NCBI RefSeq assembly: GCF_009931615.1
Contig: NZ_CP046620.1
Coordinates: 2,643,501 to 2,707,500, forward strand
Direction: 5' to 3'
Origin: Algicella marina
Lineage (GTDB): Bacteria; Pseudomonadota; Alphaproteobacteria; Rhodobacterales; Rhodobacteraceae
DNA length: 64,000 bases
In this document: positions 36,508-45,835 of the stretch, piece by piece
How the letters are laid out: every line of letters starts with the position of its first letter
How positions within the stretch are numbered: the stretch's first letter is position 1
Translations under genes and position numbers: made by a program
The notes under the pieces: model-generated
What the model was told of the DNA's origin: nothing
The model's input: the letters and a program-made list of their open reading frames with translations, nothing else
The model's database searches: none

Positions 36508-36522
36508 TTAACGACGACTTAA
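36508..36522. promoter_or_regulatory. CtrA-binding box TTAA-N7-TTAA
   Basis: TTAA (36508-36511), seven bases CGACGAC, TTAA (36519-36522) is the exact consensus of the alphaproteobacterial cell-cycle/motility regulator CtrA. It lies 51 bp upstream of the receiver-domain gene start and is the only gene start it could serve. Its position around -35 would fit activation. Confidence 0.72.
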
Positions 36523-36550
36523 CGTAAGCGGGCTTTTTTCACGTTTCGGG

Positions 36551-36575
36551 CGGAGGGGCGCGAAATGCCCCTCCG
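36551..36575 (-). terminator. Hairpin after molybdenum hydroxylase operon
   Basis: CGGAGGGGC (36551-36559) and GCCCCTCCG (36567-36575) form a perfect 9-bp stem with a seven-base loop, eight bases after the stop of the gene at 36584. No T-run follows on the minus strand, so termination is likely but not textbook. Confidence 0.5.
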
Positions 36576-36583
36576 CTCGCTGA

Positions 36584-37369
36584 TCAACTGGCCGCGACTG
36601 CCCGTTTTGTCATGGTGGCAACAAGATGCGCCCGGTATTCCGGCGTGCCGTGCAAGTCGCCGATCATGCCATCGGCCTCGACACTCAGACCGGAGAGGGC
36701 ATCGGTGGAATAGTCGGCGGAAAGCGCTTCCTCCGCTTCCGTCCAGCGGAAGACACCGTCCTCCGAGGCGCCCGTCACGGCCACGCGCACACCATCGGCG
36801 TATTTCGCGACCATCACACCGACCAGCGCAAAACGGGAAGCCGGTTGCACGAACTTCTGATAGTTCGCACGCTCCGGCACCGGGAACTTCACCTGAGTGA
36901 TGATTTCACCTTCTTCGAGCGCCGTGGTGAACATGCCCTCGAAATAGTCGTCGGCCGCGATCTCGCGATCATTGGTCACAACCGTCGCACCGCTCGCCAG
37001 CACCGCGCAAGGATAGCAGGCCGAGGGATCATTGTTGGCAAGGCTGCCGCCGATGGTGCCCCGATGGCGGACCGCCGGGTCGCCAATGTGGCTGGCCATG
37101 GCCGCCAGCGCCGGATAGGCCTCCGCTTCCCTGCTGACCTGTGCATGGGTGGTCGCGCCACCGATGCACAGCCGGCCTTCGGCGTCGGTGGATACGCCCA
37201 CCATTTCCGATATGCCGGTCAGGCTTACCAGCACGGAAGGTTGCGCCAGCCGCTGCTTGAGTGTCGGGATCAGGGTTTGGCCACCAGAAAGCGCCTGCGC
37301 ATCCTCCTGCGCGAGCGCAGCAACCGCATCGGCAACCGTGGTCGGCCGTGTCAGATCAAAGTTGTACAT
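36584..37369 (-). CDS. Molybdenum hydroxylase FAD subunit (CoxM-like)
   Basis: A 261-residue flavoprotein subunit passing electrons from the iron-sulfur subunit to an acceptor. The FAD sites LSGGQTLIPTLKQRLAQP (about 27-44) and the T-I-G-G motif within GTIGGSLANNDPSACYP (about 107-123) are clear. It is shorter than standalone xanthine dehydrogenase FAD domains and typical of CoxM/CutM. It is the last gene of the small-large-medium subunit operon (40408 to 36584). The real substrate is set by the large subunit. Confidence 0.9.
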   Translation of the reverse strand: MYNFDLTRPTTVADAVAALAQEDAQALSGGQTLIPTLKQRLAQPSVLVSLTGISEMVGVSTDAEGRLCIGGATTHAQVSREAEAYPALAAMASHIGDPAVRHRGTIGGSLANNDPSACYPCAVLASGATVVTNDREIAADDYFEGMFTTALEEGEIITQVKFPVPERANYQKFVQPASRFALVGVMVAKYADGVRVAVTGASEDGVFRWTEAEEALSADYSTDALSGLSVEADGMIGDLHGTPEYRAHLVATMTKRAVAAS

Positions 37370-37449
37370 CTCTCATCTCCTTCTCTGGGCGGTCGCGGAC
37401 CGGCCCGGAATGTTCGGCGGGGCCCCGGCTGGCGGAGCCCCTGATTGCC

Positions 37450-39822
37450 TCAGCCCTGCATCGCCGCCCAGACACGAGCGGGCGAAAGCGGCATGTCGAT
37501 ATGCTCTACATGCGTCTTGCCACCGGAATGCAGCGCGTCGATTACCGCGTTCACCACCGCTGGCGGCGAGCCGATGGCCCCGGCCTCGCCACAACCCTTG
37601 ACGCCCAACGGGTTGTGCGTGCAAGGCGTGGAACAGGAGTGATCGACGGAATAGAACGGCAGGTCATCCGCTCGCGGCATCGCGTAATCCATGTAGGTGC
37701 CGGAAAGAAGCTGGCCGCTGTCGTCATAGGCGCAGTTTTCCAGCAACGCCTGCCCGACGCCCTGGGCGATACCGCCATGCACCTGCCCGGCGACGATCAT
37801 AGGGTTGATGACGTTACCGAAATCGTCGGCCGCGGCGAATGCCACGATTTCCACCTTGCCGGTGTCCGGGTCAACCTCCACCTCACAGGCATAGGCGCCT
37901 GAGGGGTAGGTGAAGTTGGACGGGTCGTAGAAAGCGGTCTCCTCCAGCCCCGGCTCGATGTCCTCCAACGGGTAGTTGTGGGGTACGTAGGCTGCCAGCG
38001 TCACGTCTGTCCAGGCGACGGACTTGTCCGTACCGGCCACCGTGAACTGGCCGTTGGCCAATTCCACGTCAGCCTCCGCAGCTTCCAGCAGGTGCGCTGC
38101 GATCTTCTTGGCCTTGTTGATTACCTTCTCAGTGGCCTTGAACATCGCCGATCCGCCAACAGCGAGGGAGCGGGAACCGTATGTGCCCATGCCCATAGGT
38201 GTCCGAGCTGTATCGCCATGAACAATGTCGATCTGGCTTTCGTCGATACCCAGCATCTCCGCCACCACCTGTGGGAAGGTCGTCTCGTGACCCTGTCCGT
38301 GGCTGTGGCTGCCCGTGAGCACACTGATCGAGCCGGTGGCGTTCACGCGCACGGTAGCACTTTCGTAGAGACCGGCGCGAGCGCCGAGCTGTCCGACGAG
38401 GTTCGAGGGTGCGATACCGCACGCCTCGATATAGCAGTTGACGCCAAGTCCGCGCAGCTTGCCGCGCGCCTCGCTCTCCGCGCGCCGCCTGTCGAAACCG
38501 GCGAAATCGGCGATCTCGATCAGTTTGTCCATCGTCGCCTGATAGTTGCCCGTGTCGTACTCGACCGCCACGGGTGTGGCATAGGGGAACTGGTCGGGCT
38601 GGATGAAGTTGCGGCGGCGAAGCTCGATCGGGTCGATGCCCATCTCGCGCGCGGCCTTGTCGATCACGCGCTCAAGCTGGTAGGTCGCCTCGGGCCGTCC
38701 GGCACCGCGATAGGCATCCACCGGCACCGTGTTGGTGAACACGGCCTTCACGTTCACGTAGATCAGCGGCGTGGTGTAGTTGCCGGCCATCAGCGTGCCG
38801 TGCAGCCACGTGGGCACGGAGGGCGCGAAGGTCGAGAGATAGGCGCCCATGTTGGCCAGCGTATCGGTACGGAGGGCGAGGAACTTGCCGTTCTCGTCCA
38901 TCGCCAGTTCGATCTTGGTTACGTGGTCGCGGCCATGCGCATCCGACATGAAGGCTTCGGAGCGGCTGGAGGTCCACTTCACCGGGCGGCCGACGGCCTT
39001 GGCGGCGAAAGTGCAGAATGCCTCCTCGGCATAGTGGAAGATCTTGGTGCCGAAACCACCGCCGACATCAGGGGCCACCACCCGCAGCTTGTGCTCCGGA
39101 ATGCCGAGGACGAATGCGCCCATCAGCAGGCGGATAACGTGCGGGTTCTGGGAGGTGGTGTAGAGCGTGTATTCATCGCGGCTGGGGCTGAACTCGCCCA
39201 GCGCGACGCGTGGTTCCATCGGGTTGGCAACGAGGCGGTTGTTCTTCAACTCCAGCGTCGTGACGTGATGCGCGCCCTTGATTGCATCGTCCACCGCCTG
39301 CTTGTTCTCTTCGACGAAACCCCAATCGTAGCAAAGGTTCGTGCCGATATCGTCATGGACCAGCGCGGAGCCCTCGGCGACCGCCGCCTTCATGTCCACC
39401 ACGGCCGGCAGACTTTCGATGTCCACTTCAATGGCGGCAGCGGCGTCGCGCGCCTGCGCGTAGGTTTCCGCCACCACAGCAGCAATCGGGTCGCCCACGT
39501 GGCGTACCTTGCCCTGCGCCAGCACCGGGTGTCCCGGCTCCTTCATCGGCTCGCCATGCCGGTCCGTCACCTGCCAACCACAGGGAAGTCCGCCGACGCC
39601 CTCGAAATCCGCACCGGTAAAGACCTTAAGCACGCCGGGCATACCCTCGGCCGCGCCGGTGTCGATACCGTTGATCCGCCCATGCGCCACATCCGAGCGC
39701 AGGAAGAAAACATATGTCTGCCCGTGGACGTTGATGTCGTCCGTGTACTGTCCCTTGCCTGTCAGGAACCGCACGTCCTCCCGCCGTTTCGAACTGGCTC
39801 CAATTCCGCTGTCTTTCGGCAT
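37450..39822 (-). CDS. Molybdopterin large subunit, form II CODH-like
   Basis: A 790-residue catalytic subunit of the xanthine oxidase family. The active-site loop reads AYRGAGR (370-376), the mark of form II 'CO dehydrogenase-like' enzymes, not the AYxCSFR of true aerobic CO dehydrogenase. GGGFGTKIF (Mo-cofactor binding) and [19 protein letters not shown] near the C-terminus, with the catalytic Glu in GEAGAIG, are intact. Form II enzymes oxidise various, mostly unknown, substrates such as aldehydes or heteroaromatics. No maturation genes (coxDEF-like) are in the window. It lies between the FAD and 2Fe-2S subunit genes. Confidence 0.9.
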   Translation of the reverse strand: MPKDSGIGASSKRREDVRFLTGKGQYTDDINVHGQTYVFFLRSDVAHGRINGIDTGAAEGMPGVLKVFTGADFEGVGGLPCGWQVTDRHGEPMKEPGHPVLAQGKVRHVGDPIAAVVAETYAQARDAAAAIEVDIESLPAVVDMKAAVAEGSALVHDDIGTNLCYDWGFVEENKQAVDDAIKGAHHVTTLELKNNRLVANPMEPRVALGEFSPSRDEYTLYTTSQNPHVIRLLMGAFVLGIPEHKLRVVAPDVGGGFGTKIFHYAEEAFCTFAAKAVGRPVKWTSSRSEAFMSDAHGRDHVTKIELAMDENGKFLALRTDTLANMGAYLSTFAPSVPTWLHGTLMAGNYTTPLIYVNVKAVFTNTVPVDAYRGAGRPEATYQLERVIDKAAREMGIDPIELRRRNFIQPDQFPYATPVAVEYDTGNYQATMDKLIEIADFAGFDRRRAESEARGKLRGLGVNCYIEACGIAPSNLVGQLGARAGLYESATVRVNATGSISVLTGSHSHGQGHETTFPQVVAEMLGIDESQIDIVHGDTARTPMGMGTYGSRSLAVGGSAMFKATEKVINKAKKIAAHLLEAAEADVELANGQFTVAGTDKSVAWTDVTLAAYVPHNYPLEDIEPGLEETAFYDPSNFTYPSGAYACEVEVDPDTGKVEIVAFAAADDFGNVINPMIVAGQVHGGIAQGVGQALLENCAYDDSGQLLSGTYMDYAMPRADDLPFYSVDHSCSTPCTHNPLGVKGCGEAGAIGSPPAVVNAVIDALHSGGKTHVEHIDMPLSPARVWAAMQG

Positions 39823-39919
39823 TCTATCCTCCCAATGCGCAGGCTCCGGGCCGCGCTTGTCTGATTTCGCTCGGGGCTGCCGCCCCTTGGCTCTTTGCGA
39901 CCGGCGTTCTGAAGACGCC

Positions 39920-40408
39920 TTATTCCGCCGCGACCGTGTTCATCTCCGATGCTGCCGCCTGGATCGCCTTGACGATGTTGTGATAGCCGGTGCACCGGCA
40001 AATGTTGCCTTCCAGATACTCGCGGATCTCGGTCTCGCTCGGGTTGGCGTTCTTGTCCAACAAGTCTGCCGCGCTCATGACCATCCCCGGTGTGCAAAAG
40101 CCGCACTGTAGACCGTGATGCTCCTGGAAAGCTGCCTGAATGACGCCGAGGCTGCCGTCAGCGTTGGCCATACCCTCGATCGTCTTCACCTCGGCCCCCT
40201 CGGCCTCTCCTGCCAACATCGTGCAGGCCTTCACGGCGTCACCGTTTACATGCACCACGCAGGCGCCGCACTGGCTGGTATCGCACCCGACATGCGTGCC
40301 GGTAAGCTGCAGTTTCTCTCGCAGAAACTCCACCAGCAGTGTCCGGCCCTCAACCTCGCCAGACACGGATTTTCCGTTCACCTTCATGGTGACATTGGTC
40401 ATTTGCAC
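39920..40408 (-). CDS. Molybdenum hydroxylase 2Fe-2S subunit (CoxS-like)
   Basis: A 162-residue iron-sulfur subunit. The plant-type ferredoxin cluster ligands are Cys42, Cys47, Cys50 and Cys62. The second cluster ligands are Cys102, Cys105 (CGFCTPGM), Cys137 and Cys139 (CRCTGYH). All eight are present, so both clusters should form. It relays electrons from the molybdenum site to FAD. It is the first gene of the operon; the 220-bp gap upstream, shared with the divergent mce gene, holds the promoter. Confidence 0.92.
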   Translation of the reverse strand: MQMTNVTMKVNGKSVSGEVEGRTLLVEFLREKLQLTGTHVGCDTSQCGACVVHVNGDAVKACTMLAGEAEGAEVKTIEGMANADGSLGVIQAAFQEHHGLQCGFCTPGMVMSAADLLDKNANPSETEIREYLEGNICRCTGYHNIVKAIQAAASEMNTVAAE

Positions 40409-40628
40409 TTCCTCCCAGCAGTCTGTTCCAGTGCGCCCCCTTGGCGGGGCTTGCCGCGCATCGAATCCGCTCCGATACCCGCCTTAGGGGAGTTTGATCG
40501 CAAATGCCTGTCGGAGCAAACCACTATTTTAGTACTGTATGCCGTCGCGCACCGGCTGCGGCATCACCGCCCTTGCGTTTCAGTGCCGCGCGTTCCACAT
40601 CTGGCCAAACCGCAAGGAAAGGCCCGTC

Positions 40629-41033
40629 ATGATAGGTCGTCTGAACCATGTCGCCATCGCCGTTCCCGATCTGGACGCAGCGGCAGACCAGTATCGCGAT
40701 ACATTGGGTGCGGATGTCGGGCCGCCTCAGGCGGAGCCGGACCATGGCGTGACCGTCGTGTTCATCACTCTGCCTAACACCAAGGTGGAACTGCTGCATC
40801 CGCTGGGCGAAAACTCCCCGATCAACGCGTTTCTGGAAAAGAACCCGGCAGGCGGCATTCATCACATGTGCTATGAGGTGGACGACATCATCGCCGCCCG
40901 CGACAAGCTGAAGGCCAGCGGCGCCCGTGTCCTCGGCGATGGCACTCCGAAAATAGGCGCACACGGCAAGCCGGTGCTGTTCCTGCACCCGAAGGATTTC
41001 ACCGGCACGCTGGTAGAATTGGAACAGGCATGA
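40629..41033 (+). CDS. mce: Methylmalonyl-CoA epimerase
   Basis: A 134-residue VOC-fold enzyme interconverting (2R)- and (2S)-methylmalonyl-CoA in propionyl-CoA breakdown. GRLNHVAIAVPDLDAA (metal His7), ELLHPLGENSPI (Glu), GGIHHMCYEVDDI (His) and the C-terminal LVELEQ (Glu) form the metal site and the family signature. It overlaps the DUF1467 gene by four bases, a pairing common in alphaproteobacteria. The ATG at 40629 follows caaggaaagg. Confidence 0.94.
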   Translation: MIGRLNHVAIAVPDLDAAADQYRDTLGADVGPPQAEPDHGVTVVFITLPNTKVELLHPLGENSPINAFLEKNPAGGIHHMCYEVDDIIAARDKLKASGARVLGDGTPKIGAHGKPVLFLHPKDFTGTLVELEQA

Positions 41034-41293
41034 CGATTACCGGTGCCATCGTCCTGTTCAGCGTCATCTGGTTCATGGGCCTGCTGATCGCCCTGCCTCT
41101 CAGCCTGCAAAGCCAGGACGAAGCGGGCGACGTAGCCCCCGGCACCTCGCCCTCCGCCCCGACTAATCCGCAGATCCGGCGCAAGATGTTCTGGGTCACG
41201 GTTGTCACCGTCGCCCTCTGGTTGCCACTCTGCGGCATCATCGCCTCCGGCTGGATTTCGATCGCCGACATTGACATATGGGGCCGCCTCTGA
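41030..41293 (+). CDS. DUF1467 family membrane protein
   Basis: An 87-residue protein with two membrane helices (about 5-26 and 53-75) and a short cytoplasmic link. IVLFSVIWFMGLLIALPL and the NPQIRRKMFWVT segment are typical of DUF1467. Function is unknown; the gene follows methylmalonyl-CoA epimerase in many alphaproteobacteria, and its start here overlaps the mce stop (ATGA). Confidence 0.87.
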   Translation: MTITGAIVLFSVIWFMGLLIALPLSLQSQDEAGDVAPGTSPSAPTNPQIRRKMFWVTVVTVALWLPLCGIIASGWISIADIDIWGRL

Positions 41294-41440
41294 GGGCCTC
41301 AAGCATCTCGGACCCGACGCCCGAGAATGCGGCAGTTCCCGGCGTAGGGCCGTTGTCGGACGACGGTGTCGCAAATTTTACTGGACGCAAGAATGGAAGT
41401 CTCTACCCTAAAAAGGTATCGCAACCTGAAGGAGAGACCA

Positions 41441-41590
41441 ATGAAAGTCATCGCACTTCTCACAACCGCTCTGTTGCTTACCTCCGGCGCAGCCTTTGCC
41501 GAGGGCTGCTCCTACGGCAAGATGCGCGAAACCGTTGCAGACGCGCCGCTCCTGCCACTGCCGACCGAAGAGCCGACGGCAGACAGCTGA
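41441..41590 (+). CDS. Small secreted peptide with single cysteine
   Basis: This 49-residue product has a strong Sec signal (MKVIALLTTALLLTSGAAFA, 1-20) and a 29-residue mature part starting EGCSYGKM, with acidic proline-rich ends. A clear ribosome site (aaggagagacca) precedes the ATG. Cys23 is three residues after the predicted cut and there is no lipobox, so it is probably a soluble periplasmic peptide. Function is unknown. It lies between DUF1467 and the convergent EI24 gene. Confidence 0.65.
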   Translation: MKVIALLTTALLLTSGAAFAEGCSYGKMRETVADAPLLPLPTEEPTADS

Positions 41591-41621
41591 GACATGGCGG
41601 GGCGCAATCTGTGCCCCGCGC

Positions 41622-42311
41622 CTATTGCTTGCCGCTAATTCGGTGAAACTGGTGCGTGAAGGCGGCGACGCCCAGCACCGGGATCAGCAGGTTCAACCCC
41701 GGCACGGCCAGTGGTACTGCCATCACGACACCCGTTAGCCAGACTTCCGCGAAATTTCCGCGAAACAGTGCCCGTGCGCCACGTGCGCCGATGCGCCGTG
41801 CGGCGACGAGGTAGAAATACTCCCGCCCCAGCAGCAACCCGTTGACCGCGAGGAACACGAAAGGGGCCAGGACATTGACGGCGAAATATACGATCAGCGC
41901 CACGCCATTGGCCAGGATCATCAGGCCGAGGAAGCGCAGGGTATCCCAGATCATCTCCGCCCAGCCCTGCCCCGGCACATCCGGCAGGTGCGGGTAGTGC
42001 CGATCCTCCACCGCGTTCGCCACATCTTCCACGAAAAATCCGACCAGCAGCGAGGCCAGCGGGATCATCAGGAAGATCGACGCGACCAGCGCCAGAGCCA
42101 ACATCGCCCAACTCAGCCATGATGCCTCCAGCGACACCGGGCCGATCCATGGAAGGGTCATCGTCTCCGGCAGGAAGTACCCGAACAATTGCAGGCAGAA
42201 CCAGACGAAGCCGATGAGGACCAGCAAAGTCACCGCCATGGCTTTCAGCAACACGGCAAGGAAACGCGGGTCGCCCAACTGGCCCAGCGCTTTGGCGATA
42301 TCACCTGCCAT
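41622..42311 (-). CDS. EI24/CysZ-like membrane protein
   Basis: A 229-residue inner-membrane protein of the EI24 domain family, to which E. coli sulfate carrier CysZ belongs. Four to five hydrophobic segments and the conserved pieces VEDVANAVEDRHYPHLPDV and LLGREYFYLVAARRIG are visible. Sulfate uptake is possible, but family members differ and no cys genes are near. Its start overlaps the nitroreductase stop by one base, so the pair is an operon. Confidence 0.82.
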   Translation of the reverse strand: MAGDIAKALGQLGDPRFLAVLLKAMAVTLLVLIGFVWFCLQLFGYFLPETMTLPWIGPVSLEASWLSWAMLALALVASIFLMIPLASLLVGFFVEDVANAVEDRHYPHLPDVPGQGWAEMIWDTLRFLGLMILANGVALIVYFAVNVLAPFVFLAVNGLLLGREYFYLVAARRIGARGARALFRGNFAEVWLTGVVMAVPLAVPGLNLLIPVLGVAAFTHQFHRISGKQ

Positions 42312-42889
42312 CAGTCGGCCAGCCAGGTTGTAATGGCATCGATGTCCGGGCGGGGACGGTCGGGTGGCGGCGTCGTCTCCGTGCCGATCACCACGAACCC
42401 GGCGCAGAAGTCCGGCTCGCCCACCTCCAGCGCCGCGCTTAGAAACTCCGCGTCATCGGCCATTGGCCCCGTCAGCCAGTTTGCCCCCCAACCAGAGGCG
42501 AGCGCGGCGTTGAGCAGGCTCAAGCAGACGGCTCCGGCGCTCAGCACCTGTTCGCCTGCAGGCACCTTTTCCGTCGGCCGCGGCATGGCGATCACCGCCA
42601 CGATCAGCGGTGCCTCGGTGAACATCACCGCCGTCTTTGCCACGCGTTCCGGCGGATAGCCCATCGCGTCGGCCCGCGCTGCCGCCACCGCCGCGACGCG
42701 GGCCAGCGCCGCACCTTCCAGCACGATGAAGCGCCACGGTTCCAGTTTGCCATGATCCGGCACCCGCGCCGCCGCCTCCAGCATCGGTCGCAGTGCGGTG
42801 CGATCCGGCACCGGTCCGGTCAACGTCTTGGCCGGACGTGACCGTCGCGTCAGCAGGAAATCGAGAACTTCGGGGCGGGCATCGGGCAT
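42311..42889 (-). CDS. Nitroreductase family protein (YdjA-like)
   Basis: A 192-residue FMN-dependent oxidoreductase of the small nitroreductase family. LLTRRSRPAKTLTGPVPD near the N-terminus is the FMN phosphate-binding start, AARVPDHGKLEPWRFIVLEG is the second FMN segment, and GWGANWLTG binds the cofactor near 137-145. The size fits YdjA-type enzymes that reduce nitro compounds or quinones with NAD(P)H. The natural substrate is unknown. Confidence 0.88.
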   Translation of the reverse strand: MPDARPEVLDFLLTRRSRPAKTLTGPVPDRTALRPMLEAAARVPDHGKLEPWRFIVLEGAALARVAAVAAARADAMGYPPERVAKTAVMFTEAPLIVAVIAMPRPTEKVPAGEQVLSAGAVCLSLLNAALASGWGANWLTGPMADDAEFLSAALEVGEPDFCAGFVVIGTETTPPPDRPRPDIDAITTWLAD

Positions 42890-43015
42890 AGCGGTCTCCT
42901 CGGGAATTCACCCCGTATCCACGCGCCCGTGCGGTGAATGTCAAGCCACGGACCGCGCGCGCGCGCCCGAGCCGGGGCGGGTGGGCTCGATGCCCGGCCG
43001 TCCCGGCGCCTCCGC

Positions 43016-44209
43016 TCAGGCCAGCAGTTTGGGATCGTTGCCGAACTCGACCCCCGGGAACACCGTCCGCTCCAGCTCGGCCTTCTCCAGCCCGAACAGA
43101 TCACGCATCGCCCAGCCGGCGAAGCGGCGCACATCGTTGGTCGGCATCAGATCACGGTCGCGGTAGAGATCGGCAGAAGCCAGCCCCGGCCATTGGCCAT
43201 GCACCTTGCCGCCTTTCAGCGCCCCCCCGGCCAGAACCATCGCGCCGCCGGTGCCGTGGTCGGTGCCGCGGTTGCCGTTCTCGCGCACGGTCCGCCCGAA
43301 CTCGGTCATGCACAGCACGGCCGTCTTTTGCCAGTTGGCACCCAACCCCTGCTTCAGCGTCAGGATCGCAGTCTCAAGCTCGCCCAGTGCCTTGCCGATG
43401 ACCGATGCCTGTCGGATATGGCTGTCCCATCCTCCGATCGAGAACGCGGCAATCCGGCTGTCCATGTTCAGTCGCTCCGCCGCGAACCCCGCCAGCGCCT
43501 TCGCGCGCACCGCCTGATTGGCCTTCATGCCGTCGGGTGCATCCCGTCCTTCAGACAGGGAAACAGCCATTTCGCTGGCCTCGGCAAACAGTGGATCGTT
43601 CTTGTAGATGGCATTGAGCAGCAGTTCCGCCTGCGGTGACAGGTCGAGGTCGGCATCCGGCGACCAGCTGGCCGCCGGCGCATCGCCCTGCAGGATCAGC
43701 GGATTTTCTCGCCCGACCGCCAGCGCCGTCTCCGAGGTGGTGCCCGGCACAAGGCTCAGCATCCGATTCAGCCAGCCATCCTTACCGGGTGTCAGCCCAC
43801 CATCGGCGGAGCTGCCGCCGTTCTCCAACAGGTCCTGACCGTCAAAATGGCTGCGCTTGTCCCGGTAGGGTGTCGAAACCGCGTGGGCGAACGCAAGCTC
43901 GCCGCTCTTCCACAGGGGCATCAGTCCATTGAGTTTCGGATGCAGCGCGAAGAAGCCATCAAGGTCGGAAGCGCCGCCCGCTTCGCCGCCCTTCAGCGTC
44001 TTGCGCAGGCCCGCATAATTCTTGTCACCATAGGGCTGCACAGCATCCAGCCCGTCCATCGCACCACGCAGCACGATCACAACAAGCCGGTTGTCCCATG
44101 GTGCTGCAGCAAAGGTCATCGGTGTCACGAGCGGGTTCGCCGCCGCCGAACAACCAAGAAACAGCGAGGTCTTCAGCAGTTTCCGCCGGTTCATCTCAAA
44201 ATGTTTCAT
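43016..44209 (-). CDS. DUF1501 (sulfatase-like) exported protein
   Basis: A 397-residue protein of the DUF1501 family. The N-terminus has a twin-arginine export signal (MNRRKLLKTSLFLGCSAAANP) so it is folded before export. VVIVLRGAMDGLDAVQPYGD and the C-terminal TEFGRTVRENGNRGTDHGTGGAMVLAG are family hallmarks and resemble alkaline phosphatase/sulfatase metal sites. It is paired with the DUF1800 gene 13 bases upstream, a near-universal pairing in bacteria. The reaction is not established. Confidence 0.9.
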   Translation of the reverse strand: MKHFEMNRRKLLKTSLFLGCSAAANPLVTPMTFAAAPWDNRLVVIVLRGAMDGLDAVQPYGDKNYAGLRKTLKGGEAGGASDLDGFFALHPKLNGLMPLWKSGELAFAHAVSTPYRDKRSHFDGQDLLENGGSSADGGLTPGKDGWLNRMLSLVPGTTSETALAVGRENPLILQGDAPAASWSPDADLDLSPQAELLLNAIYKNDPLFAEASEMAVSLSEGRDAPDGMKANQAVRAKALAGFAAERLNMDSRIAAFSIGGWDSHIRQASVIGKALGELETAILTLKQGLGANWQKTAVLCMTEFGRTVRENGNRGTDHGTGGAMVLAGGALKGGKVHGQWPGLASADLYRDRDLMPTNDVRRFAGWAMRDLFGLEKAELERTVFPGVEFGNDPKLLA

Positions 44210-44222
44210 CTCTGGCCCCTTC

Positions 44223-45584
44223 TCAGCGCCGGTTGAACTCGGGTGAGGCCAGCGTGATCGCGATGCCCTCGTGTTTCGTCTCGGCCCTGCTCACGGCCAG
44301 CGTCAGATCGTCCGAAGCCACATCCCGCAGGGCGTCCTTCAAAAATCTGCGCGGGTCCGAACTTTGTGCGTGGCGCTGTGCCAGCGCGTTGGCCCAGTGG
44401 ATGCGGGCGGTCAGCCCTGCGGGTGTGATCCAGTCCTCCGCGTCTTCGGACCAGCCGTTCGGGCCGTTTGCCCGCGCCCACGGCTGTCCCATGCTCGTCA
44501 GGGGTTCGATGAAGTTGCGCCGATAGTCCTTCAGCTTGAACTGCTTGAAATGCTTCGGCTTCAGATTCACGGCCCGCAACGACGAAACGATGAAGTCGAA
44601 GGGCTGCTTGGCCTTGCGAAGCTCCGGCACCCAGGCCGCCTCGTGGTCGAGGAAGGCTGTATAGGTCGCCATCAGGTCGCCGCCGGAAGCCAGATATGCC
44701 TCCGCCACCGCCTTCACATGGCTGTCGACCGGCTCGCCGCCGATAAAATGCACGCTCAGCTTGCGCGCGAGGTGATACGCGGTTTCCTCACGCATACTGA
44801 TATCGCGCAGGGCCTGCCGGATGGCACCCAGATCGTCTTTGTCGCCGCCGTAGTTCTTGCCCAGTACCGTCTCCGCACCCGGTTCGGCGAAACGCTGGGC
44901 GAAGCGGAAGCCTTCCTTGCCATTGGTCAGGCCGGTCAGAAGTTCGGCGAATTCACGCACATCCTGCTGTGTGTACCCGGCAGACACACCCAGGGTGTGC
45001 AATTCCAGCACTTCCCGCGCCAGATTCTCGTTCAAGCCGGCCTTGCGCCGCTCTCCCGCCACTGAATTCGGGCCAATGGAGTTTGCCTGACCAAGATAGA
45101 GCAGCATGGACGGATGCGTCACCACTGCTTCCAGCATGTCGCTGAACTTGCCGGTCACGTGCGGTCGAATGGCGTGCTGCTGGTAGTCCAGCACCAAAAG
45201 GCTGTCGATGTGACTGTTAACAGCGACGGTGAAGTGATCCGACCAGAACGCCAACAGTCTTTCACGGAAGGGCACCTGCGCTAGCACAGGTCGGCTGAAG
45301 ATCAGCCGGAAGTCCTGAAAATACATCTTGTCGCGCGTCTGCCGCGCCGCCTTTGCCATTGCCTTGCCGTTCGGCTCTTTGGCGCGAAAGGCTTTGTTGG
45401 CCGCAATCTGCTGGCGGCGATAGGCAAATCTCTCCGCGATCGTCGCAGCCGGATGATCCTTGAGATAGGGGTCGGCCTTTTTCAGCCCGGCCAAAAGGGC
45501 ATTCGCGCCCGGGACCGGCTTGCGGTCTGGCCGGAAGCCGTACCCGTAGCGGATCTCGGCCAGCGCCGCCTGTGATAGGGTCAT
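44223..45584 (-). CDS. DUF1800 family protein
   Basis: A 453-residue protein of the DUF1800 family, always found with DUF1501. The opening ALAEIRYGYGFRPD and the central VPFRERLLAFWSDHFTV, ENLAREVLELHTLGV and REFAELLTGL segments are diagnostic. No clear signal peptide is visible, so it may travel with the Tat-exported partner. The function is unknown, possibly in envelope or extracellular polymer handling. A GGAG site precedes the ATG at 45584. Confidence 0.9.
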   Translation of the reverse strand: MTLSQAALAEIRYGYGFRPDRKPVPGANALLAGLKKADPYLKDHPAATIAERFAYRRQQIAANKAFRAKEPNGKAMAKAARQTRDKMYFQDFRLIFSRPVLAQVPFRERLLAFWSDHFTVAVNSHIDSLLVLDYQQHAIRPHVTGKFSDMLEAVVTHPSMLLYLGQANSIGPNSVAGERRKAGLNENLAREVLELHTLGVSAGYTQQDVREFAELLTGLTNGKEGFRFAQRFAEPGAETVLGKNYGGDKDDLGAIRQALRDISMREETAYHLARKLSVHFIGGEPVDSHVKAVAEAYLASGGDLMATYTAFLDHEAAWVPELRKAKQPFDFIVSSLRAVNLKPKHFKQFKLKDYRRNFIEPLTSMGQPWARANGPNGWSEDAEDWITPAGLTARIHWANALAQRHAQSSDPRRFLKDALRDVASDDLTLAVSRAETKHEGIAITLASPEFNRR

Positions 45585-45835
45585 GCTCGCTCCATTTCTG
45601 CGGACCCGGGTCTTCGCCGCCCGGTATTCCGTCTCTCGATGATATACGATATTCGGCCGGAGAACCGTCTAAAATTCTTTGCAACACAGTGTAATCCGGT
45701 TTCCGCCGAAAGCGAGATTCCGCGCAGGAAAGGCCAGCGGATTGATGACTTTCCGCACAGTCTTCGCACGCTAGGTGTTGAGGAACCCAACGCACTGACT
45801 AGTCTGAACAAAAACACCTGAAAGACGTGAACATC

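Noticed and set aside
37978..39864. 628-codon plus-strand ORF opposite the molybdenum hydroxylase gene
   Set aside because: High-GC antisense shadow of a clearly conserved large subunit; composition rich in His/Arg/Gly and no domain.
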